Part shown: piece by piece, positions 20,705 to 33,971 of the stretch
Numbering within the stretch: position 1 is the first letter of the stretch
Layout of the letters: every line of letters begins with the position of its first letter
Assembly (NCBI GenBank): GCA_003049485.1
Contig: PYST01000051.1
Span: 62,001 to 126,000 of the forward strand
DNA: 64,000 bases
Source: Ophioceras dolichostomum
Taxonomy: Eukaryota; Ascomycota; Sordariomycetes; Magnaporthales; Ophioceraceae
Direction: 5' to 3'
Notes under the pieces: model-generated
Told to the model about the DNA's origin: nothing
What the model saw: only the letters and a program-made list of their open reading frames with translations
Database searches by the model: none
Position numbers and translations under genes: made by a program

Positions 20705-21804
20705 TGCGTGTGATGGAGATCGAGCTGAGGTAGGAGATGGGAGAAAAGGCCTCCTACAGTACCAGGGTCTCGAGTGATAGTGTGTTAAGAATACGCGAAG
20801 TCCAATTGATATGATTCGAAGTTGGTTGCTTCACGGAAGGGTCCTCTGTTCGATCTACATTCCCTCCCTATTCAACCTGATGGTTGGGTCGTTCTGAAGC
20901 TTGAGCTTCTATGTGACGTCATCGTGATCATCATTCCAACCCCTCAGTCCCGAGCTCAGCGCCTCTGGTTGTCTGTGAGCAAAGACCACCACGAACGAAT
21001 ATGCAGACCGGACCTGGCGCCTTTTAGGAATATATTTGATCGGATAGGGGCGAGTATCGGGGCTATTCATGAGCTCATGGTCGGACCGGCTCTCCTTCTG
21101 GTTCTTCGCCAAACCTGTTTCAGAAAGAACGACCAAAGAGAAATAGAAAATCCTCCGATAATGTGCCATTTCTCCGTCGAAATCCATGCGGAACAGATAA
21201 GTTCCCCAGCCAGGCATTGTCCGCCCCAGAGAAGAAAACAAAAAGAAAGAGGGAGAGAGAAAAAGGAAAACTACGACAACAAGAGGCCCTGGCGTTGCTG
21301 TTGTCTCCCCTAACATTACTTCGCTAACAGCCACCTTCGCCCGCAGCTTCAATTTGCTCATTCGAGTCGCTCTGTTCATACTCGTCCTTGTCGATGGCCT
21401 CGAAACAGCTGAATCGCACGAAAGTCGTCGATTCGTCCTTCTTCTGCACTTTTCTTCGTGTTCCCTGGCATTCGAAGGAAATACATCCCTGACTATCCCT
21501 ATGTATTGTTCATCTCTTTTTTTTCACTTTGATATATCTGCCAGTCTTCCAGGGTTGTTCAAAAATATGGTAGGCTTCAACTGTGTGTTCACTGAGCACG
21601 ACCGAGAGCTGGTCGAATGGAGATGAGATTCAAAGACTCATCCCACACACTCTCGAGTGCCGAGACCGGTCTGTACGCCGCACGCACGGTTCTGCCACTT
21701 GCTTGCTCTCTGCCACTGTGCATTTCGACTGTTGCACGTTCCGTCCGTCCATCTGTCAGTCAGTCTGTCGGCTTCCATGCTCTGTGCTCGCTCGCTGTCC
21801 TGCA

Positions 21805-21825
21805 TAAGGTAGGTAGGTAGATATC
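21805..21825. repeat. (TAGG)n microsatellite
   Basis: aaggtaggtaggtagat. Similar aggt repeats recur at 20521-20533 and 59029-59042. Confidence 0.8.
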
Positions 21826-24692
21826 CGTACGATCTCACTATGTACGTCCTAACCTGGCGGACAGGATCGGATGCCGAGTGTTTCACTTGTCACACGCATG
21901 CGAGGCACAAAGCCACGAGAGAAGAGAGTAGGTAGACAGGTAGACAGACAGACGTGTGTGTGTCCGTCACCAAGGAGGATGACGGACAAAGAATGATAGA
22001 CAGACACACGCGACGGAGGAGGAAACACGAACGGAATAGGGGTGGTGAGGGGTGGAGGGAGGGTGGTGGAAGAGGCCGCCGCCCGGCGCAGCGATGTAGC
22101 GGCATAGCGGCGTCCGCCATCAAAAAGAATCCGGGCGCGGACGACCTGGCCCTCCTGGAGCAACCCCGGAGATGAAAGCTCACTCCTCCCCCTCCCTCCA
22201 CTATTGCGAACGGCACGGTTCAGTGTTCAGTCAGTGCCAGACACACGCAGCGCTTTTTCAGCCCTTCCTTGACATATCGTCGTATCCGCTATCTCGTCAC
22301 CGAAAGGATTCTGTCTAGTTCGTCCACTTCGCTTCCATTGATGAGGATTTCGGAGAGACAGTGAACAGCAAGCAGTAGGGCAACATCGTTTTGCCTGAAT
22401 GCGTCCTCCTCCGCTCCCCTCCTCCCCTCCTTCCTCCTTTTTTGCCCCTTGTTTTTGCTTGCCCCTCTCTGTGCTTGATGTGTCGTGCCGGCTAGCAAAG
22501 CTGTTGGTTCCACATTGGAAACTCAGGGGTTTAATGGGAAGGAGGGGAAATTGTCAGCAAGAAGCAAGGCTAGCGAGCTAGCAAGCATCTCGAAGCGGGC
22601 ATGCCTTGGCGCCCGCATCGCTCCAAGCACTCAAGCCAGGAGTCTCTCTCCCTGATTACAGTTCCCGTTCGCTTGTCCGTCCAGGGCACATTTGTACATA
22701 ATGAAAACCCGGCAGAGTTGTGCAACACGCTCACTGCTCATAAGCTCCTCTTGTTGGAGCTTTCTCGACCGTGATAAGATCCTCTAATAAGGTGCTGACT
22801 TTTCGACACAAGAATCATACATTGATATTATACAGAAGCAAAGGTGGTGAAACCAGACATCTCTTCCTGACAGCCCAATGGCTGGTGGACGGGTGGCGGG
22901 CAGTGCTATGCACGAGCCATGGTGTGGAATAGGCATCAATACTCCCTCTCGATAGAAGAGTCGGCGGATGAAGTCACATGGAAGTCGCGTAAACTTGGAC
23001 CAACAGGCAGATAGATAAATGGGATGAGCTGTTTCCCAAGATGGTCTCCTGTGAAACCCCTTTTTCTTTTTGTTTCCCGCCAATACTTTATCAGCTCAAG
23101 TCATAGAGCGGCACGTGGCTGGGGGTCCAGTCCAAGCAGGACCGAAGGGGAAGTGAGGGGAAGATGAAGCAAATCTCATCATCAAGAAACCCGCCCACAT
23201 CCCCGATGACCCATGCCGGGATATTACTCTGTCCATTGTGCACTACTCATTCCCCCATCCTTCTAGTTGCTCATCTACAGTGGGAACAGTTGCGTGGGAG
23301 GACAGGCAAATAACCCGACGGAGGTTTCTAGGAAAGGTCGTCTTACGCACCGCATTAGCCGTGCCGCAACAGGCGATGCAATTTGGGATCTTGTTCGGTC
23401 CAGCTCGAAGGCAGGTGGGAAAGGATGGGATGGGAGGGAGGTGGTCCAGGCGTCTTCTCAGGTGTGGTGGGCTGGGTGGCCAAGGCGGCGTTCATGGGAG
23501 ACTGCTAAACGACTGCGTCTGTTGAGAAGCGGCGCTGTTCAAATTCCACACTAAAAAGCTCCCTCACCCCGCCATCATCAACCCACGGAAATGGCGGTGT
23601 GGCAGTGTCCATGCGATTGGGCTAAGGACCCCATTATGGTCTGTGCTCGGAATATCGGCGTGTCGGAAGGAGGGGGAGGCAGTGGACACTGGCCAATGCC
23701 ACAGCGCATTTGTGGAGAAATCGAGGCACAGCAGCCACAACCGGCATGTCCATTGTTGCCCGTGCTGGTGCTGCTTGGCTGATGTTCCCTGGCGGCGGCG
23801 GCGGGCAACGGCGTCGGGGGTGGGCGGGCTGCTTCTCCATTCTTTGTCGGCTGTCTCTCTGCCTGTCAACCTGACGGAATGGCCTCAGCATCATCGTCAG
23901 GAGACCCCGGCAGAAGGAAGGTCACGGGGAGGATCTAGAATCCGTTGATGAGCCAACATCGTCTGCCTCCTAGGCTCTCCCCTCTTTGCAGTCTCCGAGT
24001 CTCCGTCATTGTCTCCTGGTTGCTTTTGGGGTTGCTTTGGGGGTCTGCTCGCTAGTCGGCCGGGTTGTGCGTTTTACAAGTATGATCGACATCACGGCAT
24101 TGTTTTCGAGGGAGCTTTTTTAGGAAGCTGGTCTTTGCAGAGAGCAGTTTTTGACGACCTGACCACCATTCATTGTCCGCCGAAACCAAGCAGCCGCCTC
24201 CAAGCCACCACCATCCAACCAGCCCGACCCCTCTTGTTGATGTTTCCCGCAGATCGTTTCCCCTTTCTCCCCTGAGGCGCAGGGTACTACCGATGAGCAC
24301 CGGCGACGACCGGACCCGACAGGATGTGCATCTCTTACATACCTTAGTCGTTTGTCCCTACCACCTAGGTAGCTACCTAGTAGAATGTAGGAAGTGTTGT
24401 GAGTTAGTTTGCTAGGCTGGAATGAAACCATCACCTCTTTCTGTGGACCGTGGGTCCTCCTCGGCAAAGTTGCAGTTGGACCAAAGAGACGGCAGGCAGC
24501 AGGGCGGTTCGGTATTGCAGCATCTCCAAGCCCTCTACATGTCACACAGGATAATGGCCGAGAAAAGAGGCTCGCCATAGCCATTGTGCGGGGAAACCCG
24601 TCACAAAGAAAGGAGCATGCTTAAATCTAAAACGCAAGACACCGTGGCCGTGGCCAAAAGCGACGATTGACACTCGGCCAGCCACCCGCCGC

Positions 24693-24752
24693 CGGGCAGG
24701 GTGTCGGGCAGGACGGGCAGGGTGTCGGGCAGGCGGGCAGGGCGGGCAGAGG
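24693..24752. repeat. Short GC-rich tandem repeat (cgggcaggg)n
   Basis: An irregular array of cgggcagg(g/a) units with a twice-repeated gtgtcgggcagg block, in otherwise non-coding DNA. Confidence 0.8.
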
Positions 24753-25049
24753 CCAGGAGGAGGCCAGTCATCAGGGGCCACTCTCAGTTGATTGATTGAC
24801 CAGAGAGAGATCTGATGAACGGCCAAGCGGCTGGCCCGCCAGCCTGCTTGTGAGACGTATTAGCTCGCCCCAGAGGACTGGCGGAAGGCGAAGGGAGGAG
24901 AAAACAATTCGTCGTCAGATATTCAGGCGTCAGGAACAGGCCGCGCCGCGAACCAGGCCGCGCACCAGACGAGCTTCTTCTCTTTCCCGTCATTTGGAAT
25001 GGGAGGGCCATGGCTGCCTGGTCCCCGAGGTCCCTTTGTGGCCTCCTCC

Positions 25050-25080
25050 GGCTAGCTAGCTGGCTGGCTGGCTGGCTGGG
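25050..25080. repeat. (GGCT)n microsatellite
   Basis: A run of gcta and ggct tetranucleotides, continuing imperfectly to about 25095. Confidence 0.85.
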
Positions 25081-28000
25081 CTGGCACTGGCTGGTTTGGG
25101 TGCAAGCCGGTCGGGCGAGATCAGCAGGCCTAAAATAGCTTGCAGACGGCAGCCAGAAACCAAACTGCAAAGTGCATTTTCAGCCAGTGATGGTGTGCAA
25201 TATTCCCGTAGCCGTAGTTAGAACGGAAGGCCACCACCACCGCCAGGCAGCTCGAACGAAGCTCCCTCCCCACGCCGGACGGGCGCAGCCAGCCATGTGG
25301 CTTCTGAATTTTCAGACCACTCCGAGCTGCCTCTGATCTTTATTGACAAAGGAGCGTGGGTGAGATGTGAGAATTGGAGGCAGCTCGGCAGCTCAATGCA
25401 TCTGTTAGATGGTGGCTGGAGGGGTGGAAAAACGGGGAATAAACTCATTGGGCGTGGAGAGGACCCAGTTCATGGCCCCCGCCTGCCATCTGCCCATCAT
25501 CAGATCCCATACCCTCCCCGCAACCCTCCAGCCCGTCGTGCAAGGTAAAAGCAGCACAGCACAAGGGACTATGGCACTGCCGCCGGACCCGGGAGAGAAT
25601 GGCAAGAATGGATGATCAAGATGTGGGGTTGGGTTTCGAGAGGGCCACCCAGATATGAGAGCAAGTGGTCTGTCTCATGCTATCATGCTCAGCGACTCGT
25701 GGTGCAGAAAGAACTTACTGCAGAATGCCATGCTTATTCCTCCCTGCTGCTCGTCTTCCTTGGCTGGCTTCTCCGCAGTCTGCATCTGCGAAGCGTGAGC
25801 TATGAGCCACGGATGACCACCCGGTTGAATGTCGACGATCGAGACTCGAGACTTCTAGGCCCCTCTCGCCGACCGCCGAGGGTAGTAGTGGCAGCAAGTG
25901 TAGCAATGTAGGATGACCAGTCGGAGACGTCGTGCAATCAACTTGGAGAGAACGAGACCACCACCAAAAAAAATCAGCCAACCCTCGCCTCCCTCTCATG
26001 CATGTCCCTTTCTGCGTCCCAGCGGCTTCTGGAGCAACCCAACCTGATGCGTAAGGTTGCCGTGGGCCAGTCATCGTCAGGCGCTGCTTGACAATGAGGC
26101 GCCTAACTGCCACACTTCTGCTCAACCCTGCATCATCGGGTGCGCAAGCCAAGAAAAATCAGAGGCACAGTGTTTGCTGCACCGGGGGGGGAGCACAGTC
26201 CGCAAAGCACGGTACGAGGTACACTCCAGCTGGACCACCAAAAAACCAGCAGAAGTACCACAGCACCTCCTGGCACCAGGGAACATCCTCAAGCGCGATT
26301 GTCGGCGACGAGGCTCAGTGGGTCCAGGTGCCCCCTCTTTTGTTCCCTTGACTGGAACAAGTCCCTTCCAGAGGGCTGCTACTTTGCTCCGTCAGCACCG
26401 CCCGCCCGCTTTGACTGGCCGGTGCTGGAACAGTGAAACCTGGCAATTCCTGCATCAACAGGCGCTAGCGCTGCACACCTGAAGAACACACACACAGACA
26501 GCACGCTGAAAGCGAACTGAAAATGTGTGAGGCGGGCAGGCGGGACCAGCATGCTGTGTAAGGGCCTCCTATGTTTCTCTTTGCGCAACTCAATTCGGCT
26601 TGTCTCATTGATGGTGTGTGTGCGAAGGAAGAGATGACAGGGTCTTTCCCGCCCTGTTGGACGGAATCGTTAGCCTCGTGGCAGGATCGAAACTCGGTCT
26701 CGTGGCCTCTGTTCGGGAGGAGTCGGTCCCCAACGTTACGAGCTGGATGGTTCTAGAGGGTTGGAGAGAGAGAGAGGGGCGGTCGGGCGACCTCCAGCTC
26801 CTTTGTGTGTCTCTCTGGCTGTCCACGCTGTCCAACCTCCAACAGGGCTGGCTGGACCACCTCACCACCAGTAAAAGTCGCCACTGATTGGCGGTCGTGA
26901 CGCTATTGTCCACCACAGGGTTTCAGTGAGCTTTCTCTTATTAGCGGTCGCCACCAAAGATATTATGCAGCTCGCTGCGTGTGGGCGGGCTGCTGCAAGC
27001 TTTTTTGATTGATATGTTGAAACGAAGCATGGCACAATTTCCGTTTTTGTTTTCGGGCGGCAGGTTTGGCAGTTCACTCTCGCATGCAGCTCGGACAGGC
27101 ACTCCAGAACAACAAGATGCACTTCTTGTTGGTTTTCCAACCTGAAGAAAAAGGGGTTGAAAGGGCTGAAGGCTGGCGGCCAGGCTCAGGAAACTGACCC
27201 TGTTTTGGCTTTGCCCCCTTCTCACGAGACCCGCGAGTCATCATCATCGCACTTCAGGCCAGATATTGTGTGGATCTCTTGTGCATGTTGATGATGTGTC
27301 TACCGGTCGGGATGAGTTCGCTGAAAGTGCGTCGGGCAGCCGTTTCGTAGCTTTCCGAATATCGCCCTTCATCGCCTTCACCATGAAGCCCGAGAGCCCG
27401 TCGCTCGGTCATGCCTTTAGCGTTTGTGCTTGTGCACTCACTCACGCAACTTTTTCAGCGTGCTTGCCCTTATTGGGTCGCTCACGTGGGTTGGTGGCCT
27501 GCAGAGGAGCGTGAGCAATACCGTGAAAACTCGACTCGGGAAAGAGTCAGAACTGAAAACCGACACCAACGTAGAGCGGTTCTGGAAGAGCGAAAGCATC
27601 CGCTTCATAGCATCCGCTTCAGCCTCCTGGGTATAGGCGTATAAGTTCATCTTTCTTTGCAACCGGACTCGACATCGCAGGAGTTGGGTGCTGGTACTGA
27701 TGATGGAAGGGGACCGACCTTCCCACATTTTTCACACTGTCTCGGAGGGTGGCTGCAAATTAGCTGCAGGCGATGCCATCGCCAAAATTACACAATGCCG
27801 CTTGTCCACATCCGGACTGGACTGGGATCTGCCGTCCAATAGCATTTCGGTGGCAAGGTCAGATAGCGCATCGAGCGGGTCCGCACTGTCTCCGCAGTGC
27901 GAGCTACCGTCCTTACTGTTTAGTAGGGGGGTATATGTGGACCCGCGGCCGCCCTTGTCGCCGCCGACCGTCCGCTTTCATTGGCCCTGCGGAGTGGACT

Positions 28001-28558
28001 GGATCTCTGCACAGTGTGTAACAGGGTTGGAACCGACCTTTCCCTGCCCGGTCCCCCCAAAGTGCGATCCTCCTCCACCATCCAACAAAAACCTTCGCCT
28101 TCTCCGGTCGCACGCTGATGTTCTGCTCAGTCCCTCCTCCTTCGCCTCTCCCTTTCTTCCGACCTCTCACCTTCACCTACTACCCGACCTCGTCCCCCCT
28201 CTACAAAGCAAAAAGAGCATCCCCTCCATTCTCGAACCACCACGACGATTGCTTCTTCACAACATTTCTATTCCAAAAATACTAGACTCCCAAAACCGAT
28301 CCCGATTGCGACCACTTCGAGCATTCTCTCTTGAGGTTTTTTATTTCTTCCCATCTCGGAATTGATTGGGTCACTTGTGTTTTGCCTTTGTTTTGTTTTT
28401 GTCGGCTCCGATTTAATACCGCAAGGCCCGGCGCAATCCATCATAAGACCACCAGCAGCCCACCACTACAAACCTTCACCACAACCCACACATGCAACAC
28501 AGGCTTTGAACTCGCTTTTTCCTTCTCCAACAAGCTTCAAGAAAGGCATCCAAGAATA

Positions 28559-29354
28559 ATGGCTTCGTACTACGGTTTCCACGGACACAGCCAACACCCA
28601 ACGTCGGTGACTCCCAATGGCATCCCTCACAACCACCACAATGGGCGGAATCGGCGGGCACCGAGGCTATCGGTGTCGCAGAACTCGCACAAGTCGTTCC
28701 GTGGGGTTCGGAGCATGAAGGAGTTGACGGAAACACTCACCGTCACCTCCTTCCGCTCAAAGTTCGAAGCTGGTCGGTCTTTCGAGCTTGAAGACGACAT
28801 GGAGTTCTGCCCAGGGCTGTTGACGGACAGCGACGTAAGTTTGCCTTTTCCTACCTCGAGCGAGGTCCCCTCACAGTTACCAACGTCTGCCATGTTCCTC
28901 CGGTAGCTGCTGGGCCCCGTTGATCGGTACAACGGACAAGCGTCCTTTGTCGTCAAACCCAGGCCAGTCACTCGCAAGATGTTGTAGGGGAATAGCCACA
29001 CCAAGCCCAAGCCTCGGCGACTAACAGACCGCTTTTCTTCCTCATTTTCAGTTGGTATCAATCCACAGCGCATCGGAGCGGTCGTCGTTGGCGAGTAATT
29101 CTCCCGAACACTCGCCCACACAACAGCCGCAACAGGTTGCCTCTGGGTTCTCGCTCAACTCGTCGTCGCCACCCTTCATCCCTCCTTTGTTCTCGAGCCA
29201 GTCGTCGACCCTCAAGCTCCACCAGCCTGCCGCCACCCGCACCCGCAATGCCATCCCGATAATCAACCCCGCCACCGGCATCACGATGTCTAGCCCTCCA
29301 CCGTCGGTGTCGCCCGGTGCCCGGATGCAGCAGAGCATCGGCCGGCGATGGTAA
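28559..29354 (+). CDS. Unrecognised 192-aa fungal protein, two exons
   Basis: Exons are 28559-28834 and 29052-29354. The 217-nt intron has donor GTAAGT, acceptor ATTTTCAG and phase 0, giving 192 residues. The N terminus is His/Asn-rich. A dense block, APRLSVSQNSHKSFRGVRSMKELTETLT, then TSFRSKFEAGRSFELEDDMEFCPGLLTDSD, looks conserved and regulated. A Ser/Pro/Gln-rich tail follows, with a RTRNAIPIINPATGITMSSPPPSVSPG segment that I believe recurs in filamentous fungi without known function. No catalytic or membrane features are visible. The gene sits alone between two long gene-poor regions and has a long CT-rich leader and T-rich 3' flank, as seen for fungal genes with long UTRs under developmental or stress control. 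That regulation is inference. Confidence 0.8.
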
Positions 29355-32300
29355 CGTGGCCGCAGTCTCGTCTCGCTCCTGGGACCGACCGTGATTCACT
29401 ACCGTCGTCGTCGCCGTTGCAGCAGACGAGAGATCGCAATGACCTTTTGCGTACGCTCTTTGACTAAATAGCTGGCTCATCTTGGGCGGGCACCGACTAA
29501 CAAGGCAGGCATCGATTCATCCTTCATTCTGTTCCATTCCATCCTCCTCCTCCAACTCCTCTCCTCTGGCAGGCAGGGCGGGCTCGAGGGTCGACCGACG
29601 ACGGCTCATACCCGACGACATCCGACAATCCACTCCTCCCCGGTCTCGGACCTCATCCTCCCTCCGGACCACCTACCACCACACTGTACAAAATCACTCT
29701 CACCCTTCTCGACATATACTTCTGGTTCTCCAGCGATAAAATTTCGACATATTTACTCGACGGCGTGATACGAAGATAATCGATACCTCCCTTTGTTTGC
29801 GTTTTGCTCAGATACCAACGGTGCGGTGTCACCCGGCCTTCCGAAAGATGGCGGCTTTTACGATTCGGCGTTCGAAACGGTTTCTTCGATACTTTTCTGC
29901 ATCTCTCTACGATAATCACTATTCTGCATCGGCGTCTACCGGCGGGAGTTTTTCATCGATCTGGTTTTTCTTTTTGGCTTTCTTTTGTCTGTCCAATACA
30001 GGAGCGGCGAAATCTCAAACAACCAAACATGATAAAACGGCGGCCTTTCTTTTGTCCACGGGGTCAACGGACTTCAAACACAACAACCAAGAAAAAGAAG
30101 CTTCTACTTTACATATAGAAGGGTCTTCTCACTGCTGGCTGACAGGCGACGGGTGCGGACTCGGGGTTTTGTCAGTCTGGTTTTGCGAAGCTTTCATTGT
30201 TTTGATGAGCGCATTCGGCTGCTTTTTCTCGTTTGTTGTTTTTTTACTCTCTGTTGTCCTTTTTTGAACCCACACACCACGGTGTGCCTGCTTTTCTCTA
30301 CTCTTTTCTTTTTTTTCCGATGTGTTATTTTTTCCCCAACCAAAGGGCTTTTTTCGATACGGGACAAATACTGGAAAGGGGTTGGGTTGTGCGGGCAAAG
30401 AAACATTTCTTGTGTTGTCGAAACCTGTTTTTTTGGTTCTTGTGTTGTTTTGCGACTTCGACTCGACACCCATTATCGGGGCGGGCAAATCGGCAAAGGC
30501 AAAGCCTCGGGGATGGCGGCAGGAGTTGGGACTCATTTTTATCATCATCTCTGCTTTGCTTTTGCGGCTTTGGCTTTTTTTTTCCTGGTCTCTGTAAGAG
30601 ATTCCCTGCAAATAGGAAAGGCATATGGACGGAACGACTTGCTGCTCTCTTGCACAAAGAGAGAGGAAGTATCAAGCAACGACATTTTTGATCGGTGCTT
30701 TTGGGAGGAAAGATAGTTAGCGGGGAAGTTCTTGGTTCTTTCGGTTTCTCCGTATGGGGAAACCTGAGCACAAACTCAAACAGAGCGGTTCAACTCTTCA
30801 CTTTCACGTCTCACAGTCTCTTATCTTGTGCTGGTGCTTGTCCGTTTGCTGGGCTTGGGTGTTAACGGTTAGCGCTTTCGCCCGGTTCTTACTACGAGGC
30901 GGCCGTGAACTACGCGTGAACGATCAGCACGCTCTCCTCCGTAAGATCCTGCCAAAGTCCAATGTCTTGTTTAGTCTTGGCACATGGAGGTGAGTGAGTA
31001 TGTCAGTGATCTGACCTGGGCGTGGTCCTTTCTGTTTTTCCTTTTTCTGATATTATCATTCTTTTTTGTTCACACAAGACTGACGGCGTGTATTCGAATG
31101 AACGGCTCATTCTCACGGAATCAAAACGGCGGCACAAAGTCGCATCTCTTCTAGAATAAAGTGCCTCTTGCCTTGTACCTCAGCTGTCTCACACTGCTCT
31201 TGCTCGTGGGACGATAATATTGCTGTCCTAGATTCCTCACCCCCGAGTGATGTCGACCATGTTTTTTGCCCACAAACCACACCCACACCCAAGACGCTCA
31301 CGAGCCATTCCAGCCTGAAATAGTAAGCTATCGTCGATATCGCCCCCATGTCAGAGAGCGAAGGTGTGTCTGCTAGGTGCCTCTTTTCTAACCACCCTCG
31401 TGATTTATTGTGGCGGCTTACTGTTCCCAAAGATATCGCCACTTCTGTTCTATGCATGTCTAGCTAGCTACCAGCTGCATTGTAGAACAAAACCAGCATC
31501 CGAACGACCGAGTGACCGTCCTTTCCTCGTGCAAGAAGTGTGCCGATAATCCCTCAAGTTCGGGGACTTTTGATTCCTACGGACACCGGCACCGGAGGTC
31601 CAGTTCAGAGTTTGTATGTTGTTGTGCCCTTGTCTCTGAGGAGCTAGCATCTCCGAGGACTTGCGTTGATGGCTGACCGAGCCTCGCGGCTCTCTCGCTA
31701 GGTCAGGTTCGGGACATACCGCAGTATTGCGGTTCTAATGTGATAAATTATGGAATGGCGAGAATGTTGTAAAGCTTTCGGGTAGCTTATTCAGGGGCCA
31801 ATTGTAAATACAGCTAGACAGGCTATGGGGACATATCAGCTTGAGACACAAATGTTGGTCATTTGTGATCACCGCAGGTTACGGACTGTTGAGGGTGTCA
31901 GGTACCCAAGCAGAGTTTTCATACTAGCACCGGCAGGACTGAATGCGTTCTTTTTCTTGATCTTTTATCGATGCCTTTGACTACTGGAATCGCGTGATGA
32001 CAATATGGGTTGGTGGATTCAGGGGATGCATTACACTCAACAATAGGATAACCTCCTGCGCGTACCCCTATGTGGCAGACAGGCATTACCTCTCGAGGAC
32101 TAGTAGGGCTTACGCTGCAGTCAGTGCCGACATCGAACCAGACCAACGGATGTGAGCTTAGGTCTCGATTCACAAAAGTCCCGATAACACCTCGCGGCAT
32201 TGCCTTCAAAGAGGCACCGGCGACCCTTCGGTTTCGACTGAGCCCAGTCAAGTGAGATATCTCTACACCTACCTACTCTACTGCCCAATGCCTCCCGTAT

Positions 32301-32634
32301 TCAGCCGACACCACTCATCCAATTCTGTGGTATCGCCGCTCCAATGAAGATCATCCCCGCCGCCCCCAGCAGCGTTGTAGTACTGGCGAGCTTGCCTCCC
32401 CGCACCCGGGGGTATGATGAATCCGAAGGGGCTGCGAGAGCGGGGATGACCGAAGCTCGGCAGTTCGGTAAGTGTGGTTACGACGGATAGATCGATCACC
32501 AGTGATGCCTCGGTCGCCTTCGTGGCGTACACGCATGAATATGTGGAATGCTGCTCTATTCTTTGCTATGTGCACACAGGACGCACGGAAGAAGCAACCG
32601 TAAAACTCTGGTCAATAGGATTCAAATTGTAACT
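29355..32634. other. Gene-poor region, 3.3 kb, T-rich first part
   Basis: From 29355 to about 30720 the plus strand is rich in T-runs, and long frames (for example 30153-30716) translate to Phe/Leu/Cys-rich sequence, a product of base composition. It is probably a long 3'UTR or non-coding transcript of the 28559 gene. From 30720 to 32634 I see nothing coding; it includes the promoter of the dioxygenase gene. Confidence 0.5.
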
Positions 32635-33721
32635 ATGCCGGGACTCGTCACAGAATCTCCCTACAAGACCTTTACGGTCCGGGAACTCCACCCGACTTTC
32701 GGCGCCGAGATCGACGGTGTCGACTTTGCGAACCTGACAGATGAGAGCCTCCAGGAGATCCTAGCGGTCTTAGCAAAGGTGATAAGGCATACTCCCGAAC
32801 CTCGCTATAGTTGAAGTCTTGTGATACAAAGCCTCGGTCTTGGCCGACCATCGGCCAAATAAACAGACAGCTGACAAAGAGCGAGGGTGACTGAAGTACG
32901 GCGTCTGCATCTTCCGCAGAACCGGCCTGGATGACGACTCGCACGTGGAGCTCTCGAGGCGCTTTGGCGACCTCGACGACATCCGGCGTTTCGTCCAGGG
33001 CAGCGGGCGCAAGATGCGGTACAAGCACATGGAGCTGTTCGACGCCGGCAACCTGGACGGCGACGGCAACGTGCTCGACCCGGAGAGCCCCAGGGCGCAC
33101 TACGGCCGGGGCAACACGCTGTTCCACGTCGACTCGTCGTTCAACCCGCGGCGGGCGTCGTTCTCGCTGCTCCGCGCCGTGGCCATCCCGCCGCCGGGCA
33201 ACGGCGGCGACACCGAGTTCGCCGACTCCCGCACCGCGTGGGATGACCTCCCGGCGGACCTGAGGCGGGAAGTGACGGGGCGCGGGCGCGACCTCGTCGG
33301 CGCGCACAGCATGGCGCACTCGCGCAAGCTGGCGAGCCCGGAGTTCTTCCGCGACACCGACCCCGAGGCGCTGCCGATGGCCCGCCACCGGGTCCTGCAG
33401 CGGCACGAGCCGAGCGGGAGGATGAACCTCTATGTTGGGGCGCATCTGCACCACATCGAGGGCATACCAGCGGCGGAGTCGGAGTCGTTGATCCGTCGAC
33501 TCAACCAGCACGTCGCTCAGCCCGCACACGTGTTCAGCGTCTCGTGGGAGAGCCCCGGAGACATGGTGGTGTGGGACAACCGTTGTGTGCTGCACCGCGC
33601 CGCGGGTGGGAGCTTCGAAGGGATCCATCGGCGGGACATGCGCCGGACGACGGTCCATGACGACAGTCCAACGGCCTGGGGCGAGAACAGGGTAGGTGCC
33701 GCAATGCTTGGGTTCTTCTGA
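32635..33721 (+). CDS. TauD/TfdA-family Fe(II)/2-oxoglutarate dioxygenase
   Basis: Exons are 32635-32778 and 32897-33721, with a 118-nt intron (donor GTGATA, acceptor ACTGAAG), giving 322 residues. The N terminus FTVRELHPTFGAEIDGVDFANLTDE is typical of the family. The iron-binding triad is visible as His125-x-Asp127 (TLFHVDSSF) and distal His281 (VVWDNRCVLHRAAG). Arg298 in RRDMRRTTV should bind 2-oxoglutarate. Such enzymes hydroxylate small acids and begin degradation of taurine, sulfonates or phenoxyacetates; fungal members are broadly called 2,4-D dioxygenase-like. The substrate is unknown here. The second exon is markedly more GC-rich than the flanking DNA. It stands alone with no pathway neighbours. 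A single-exon model starting inside exon 2 would lose the N-terminal strand. Confidence 0.9.
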
Positions 33722-33971
33722 GGCTGGAAAAGAAAGCACCACCCTCCGTGGGAGGGAACGCCATCAGGAAAGCAAACGCTTGCTGTAAGCATGCTAGTAA
33801 GCCGGCCAATGTGACGGCGTTTGGCAAGCGCTGTGGCAAAGCACGAATGGAGTCCTCGCGCTGTTGTGTTGCGCGCTGATGGACAGGAATAATGATGCTC
33901 GATAATCCCCTCGAGAGGCCGAATAGATCTCCCGAGTGAGAAGGCTAGTCATCCTCCCTTGGCAATCCCAA

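Larger units (their letters stand above)
20705..28558. other. Gene-poor region, 7.85 kb
   Basis: I find no supported gene in this long stretch. It is a mix of AT-rich and CT-rich DNA with simple repeats, many palindromic CTAGGTAG-type words, and short open frames with no protein-like composition. The last 540 nt (about 28020-28558) are strongly CT-rich and look like a promoter and long leader of the gene at 28559. A long non-coding transcript, a lineage-specific gene of low complexity or decayed repeats cannot be excluded by reading. Confidence 0.55.

Noticed and set aside
24693..25095. CRISPR-like or transposon-terminal repeats
   Set aside because: These are short irregular GC-rich microsatellites without spacers, terminal inverted repeats or a transposase frame.
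30153..30716. Long open plus-strand frames in the T-rich 3' flank (also 29797-30267)
   Set aside because: Phe/Leu/Cys-rich translation follows from T-runs, several frames are open at once, and no domain or good start is visible.
32672..33742. 356-codon minus-strand frame over the dioxygenase gene
   Set aside because: Opposite strand of a gene with a complete iron-binding triad; the antisense product has no recognisable features.
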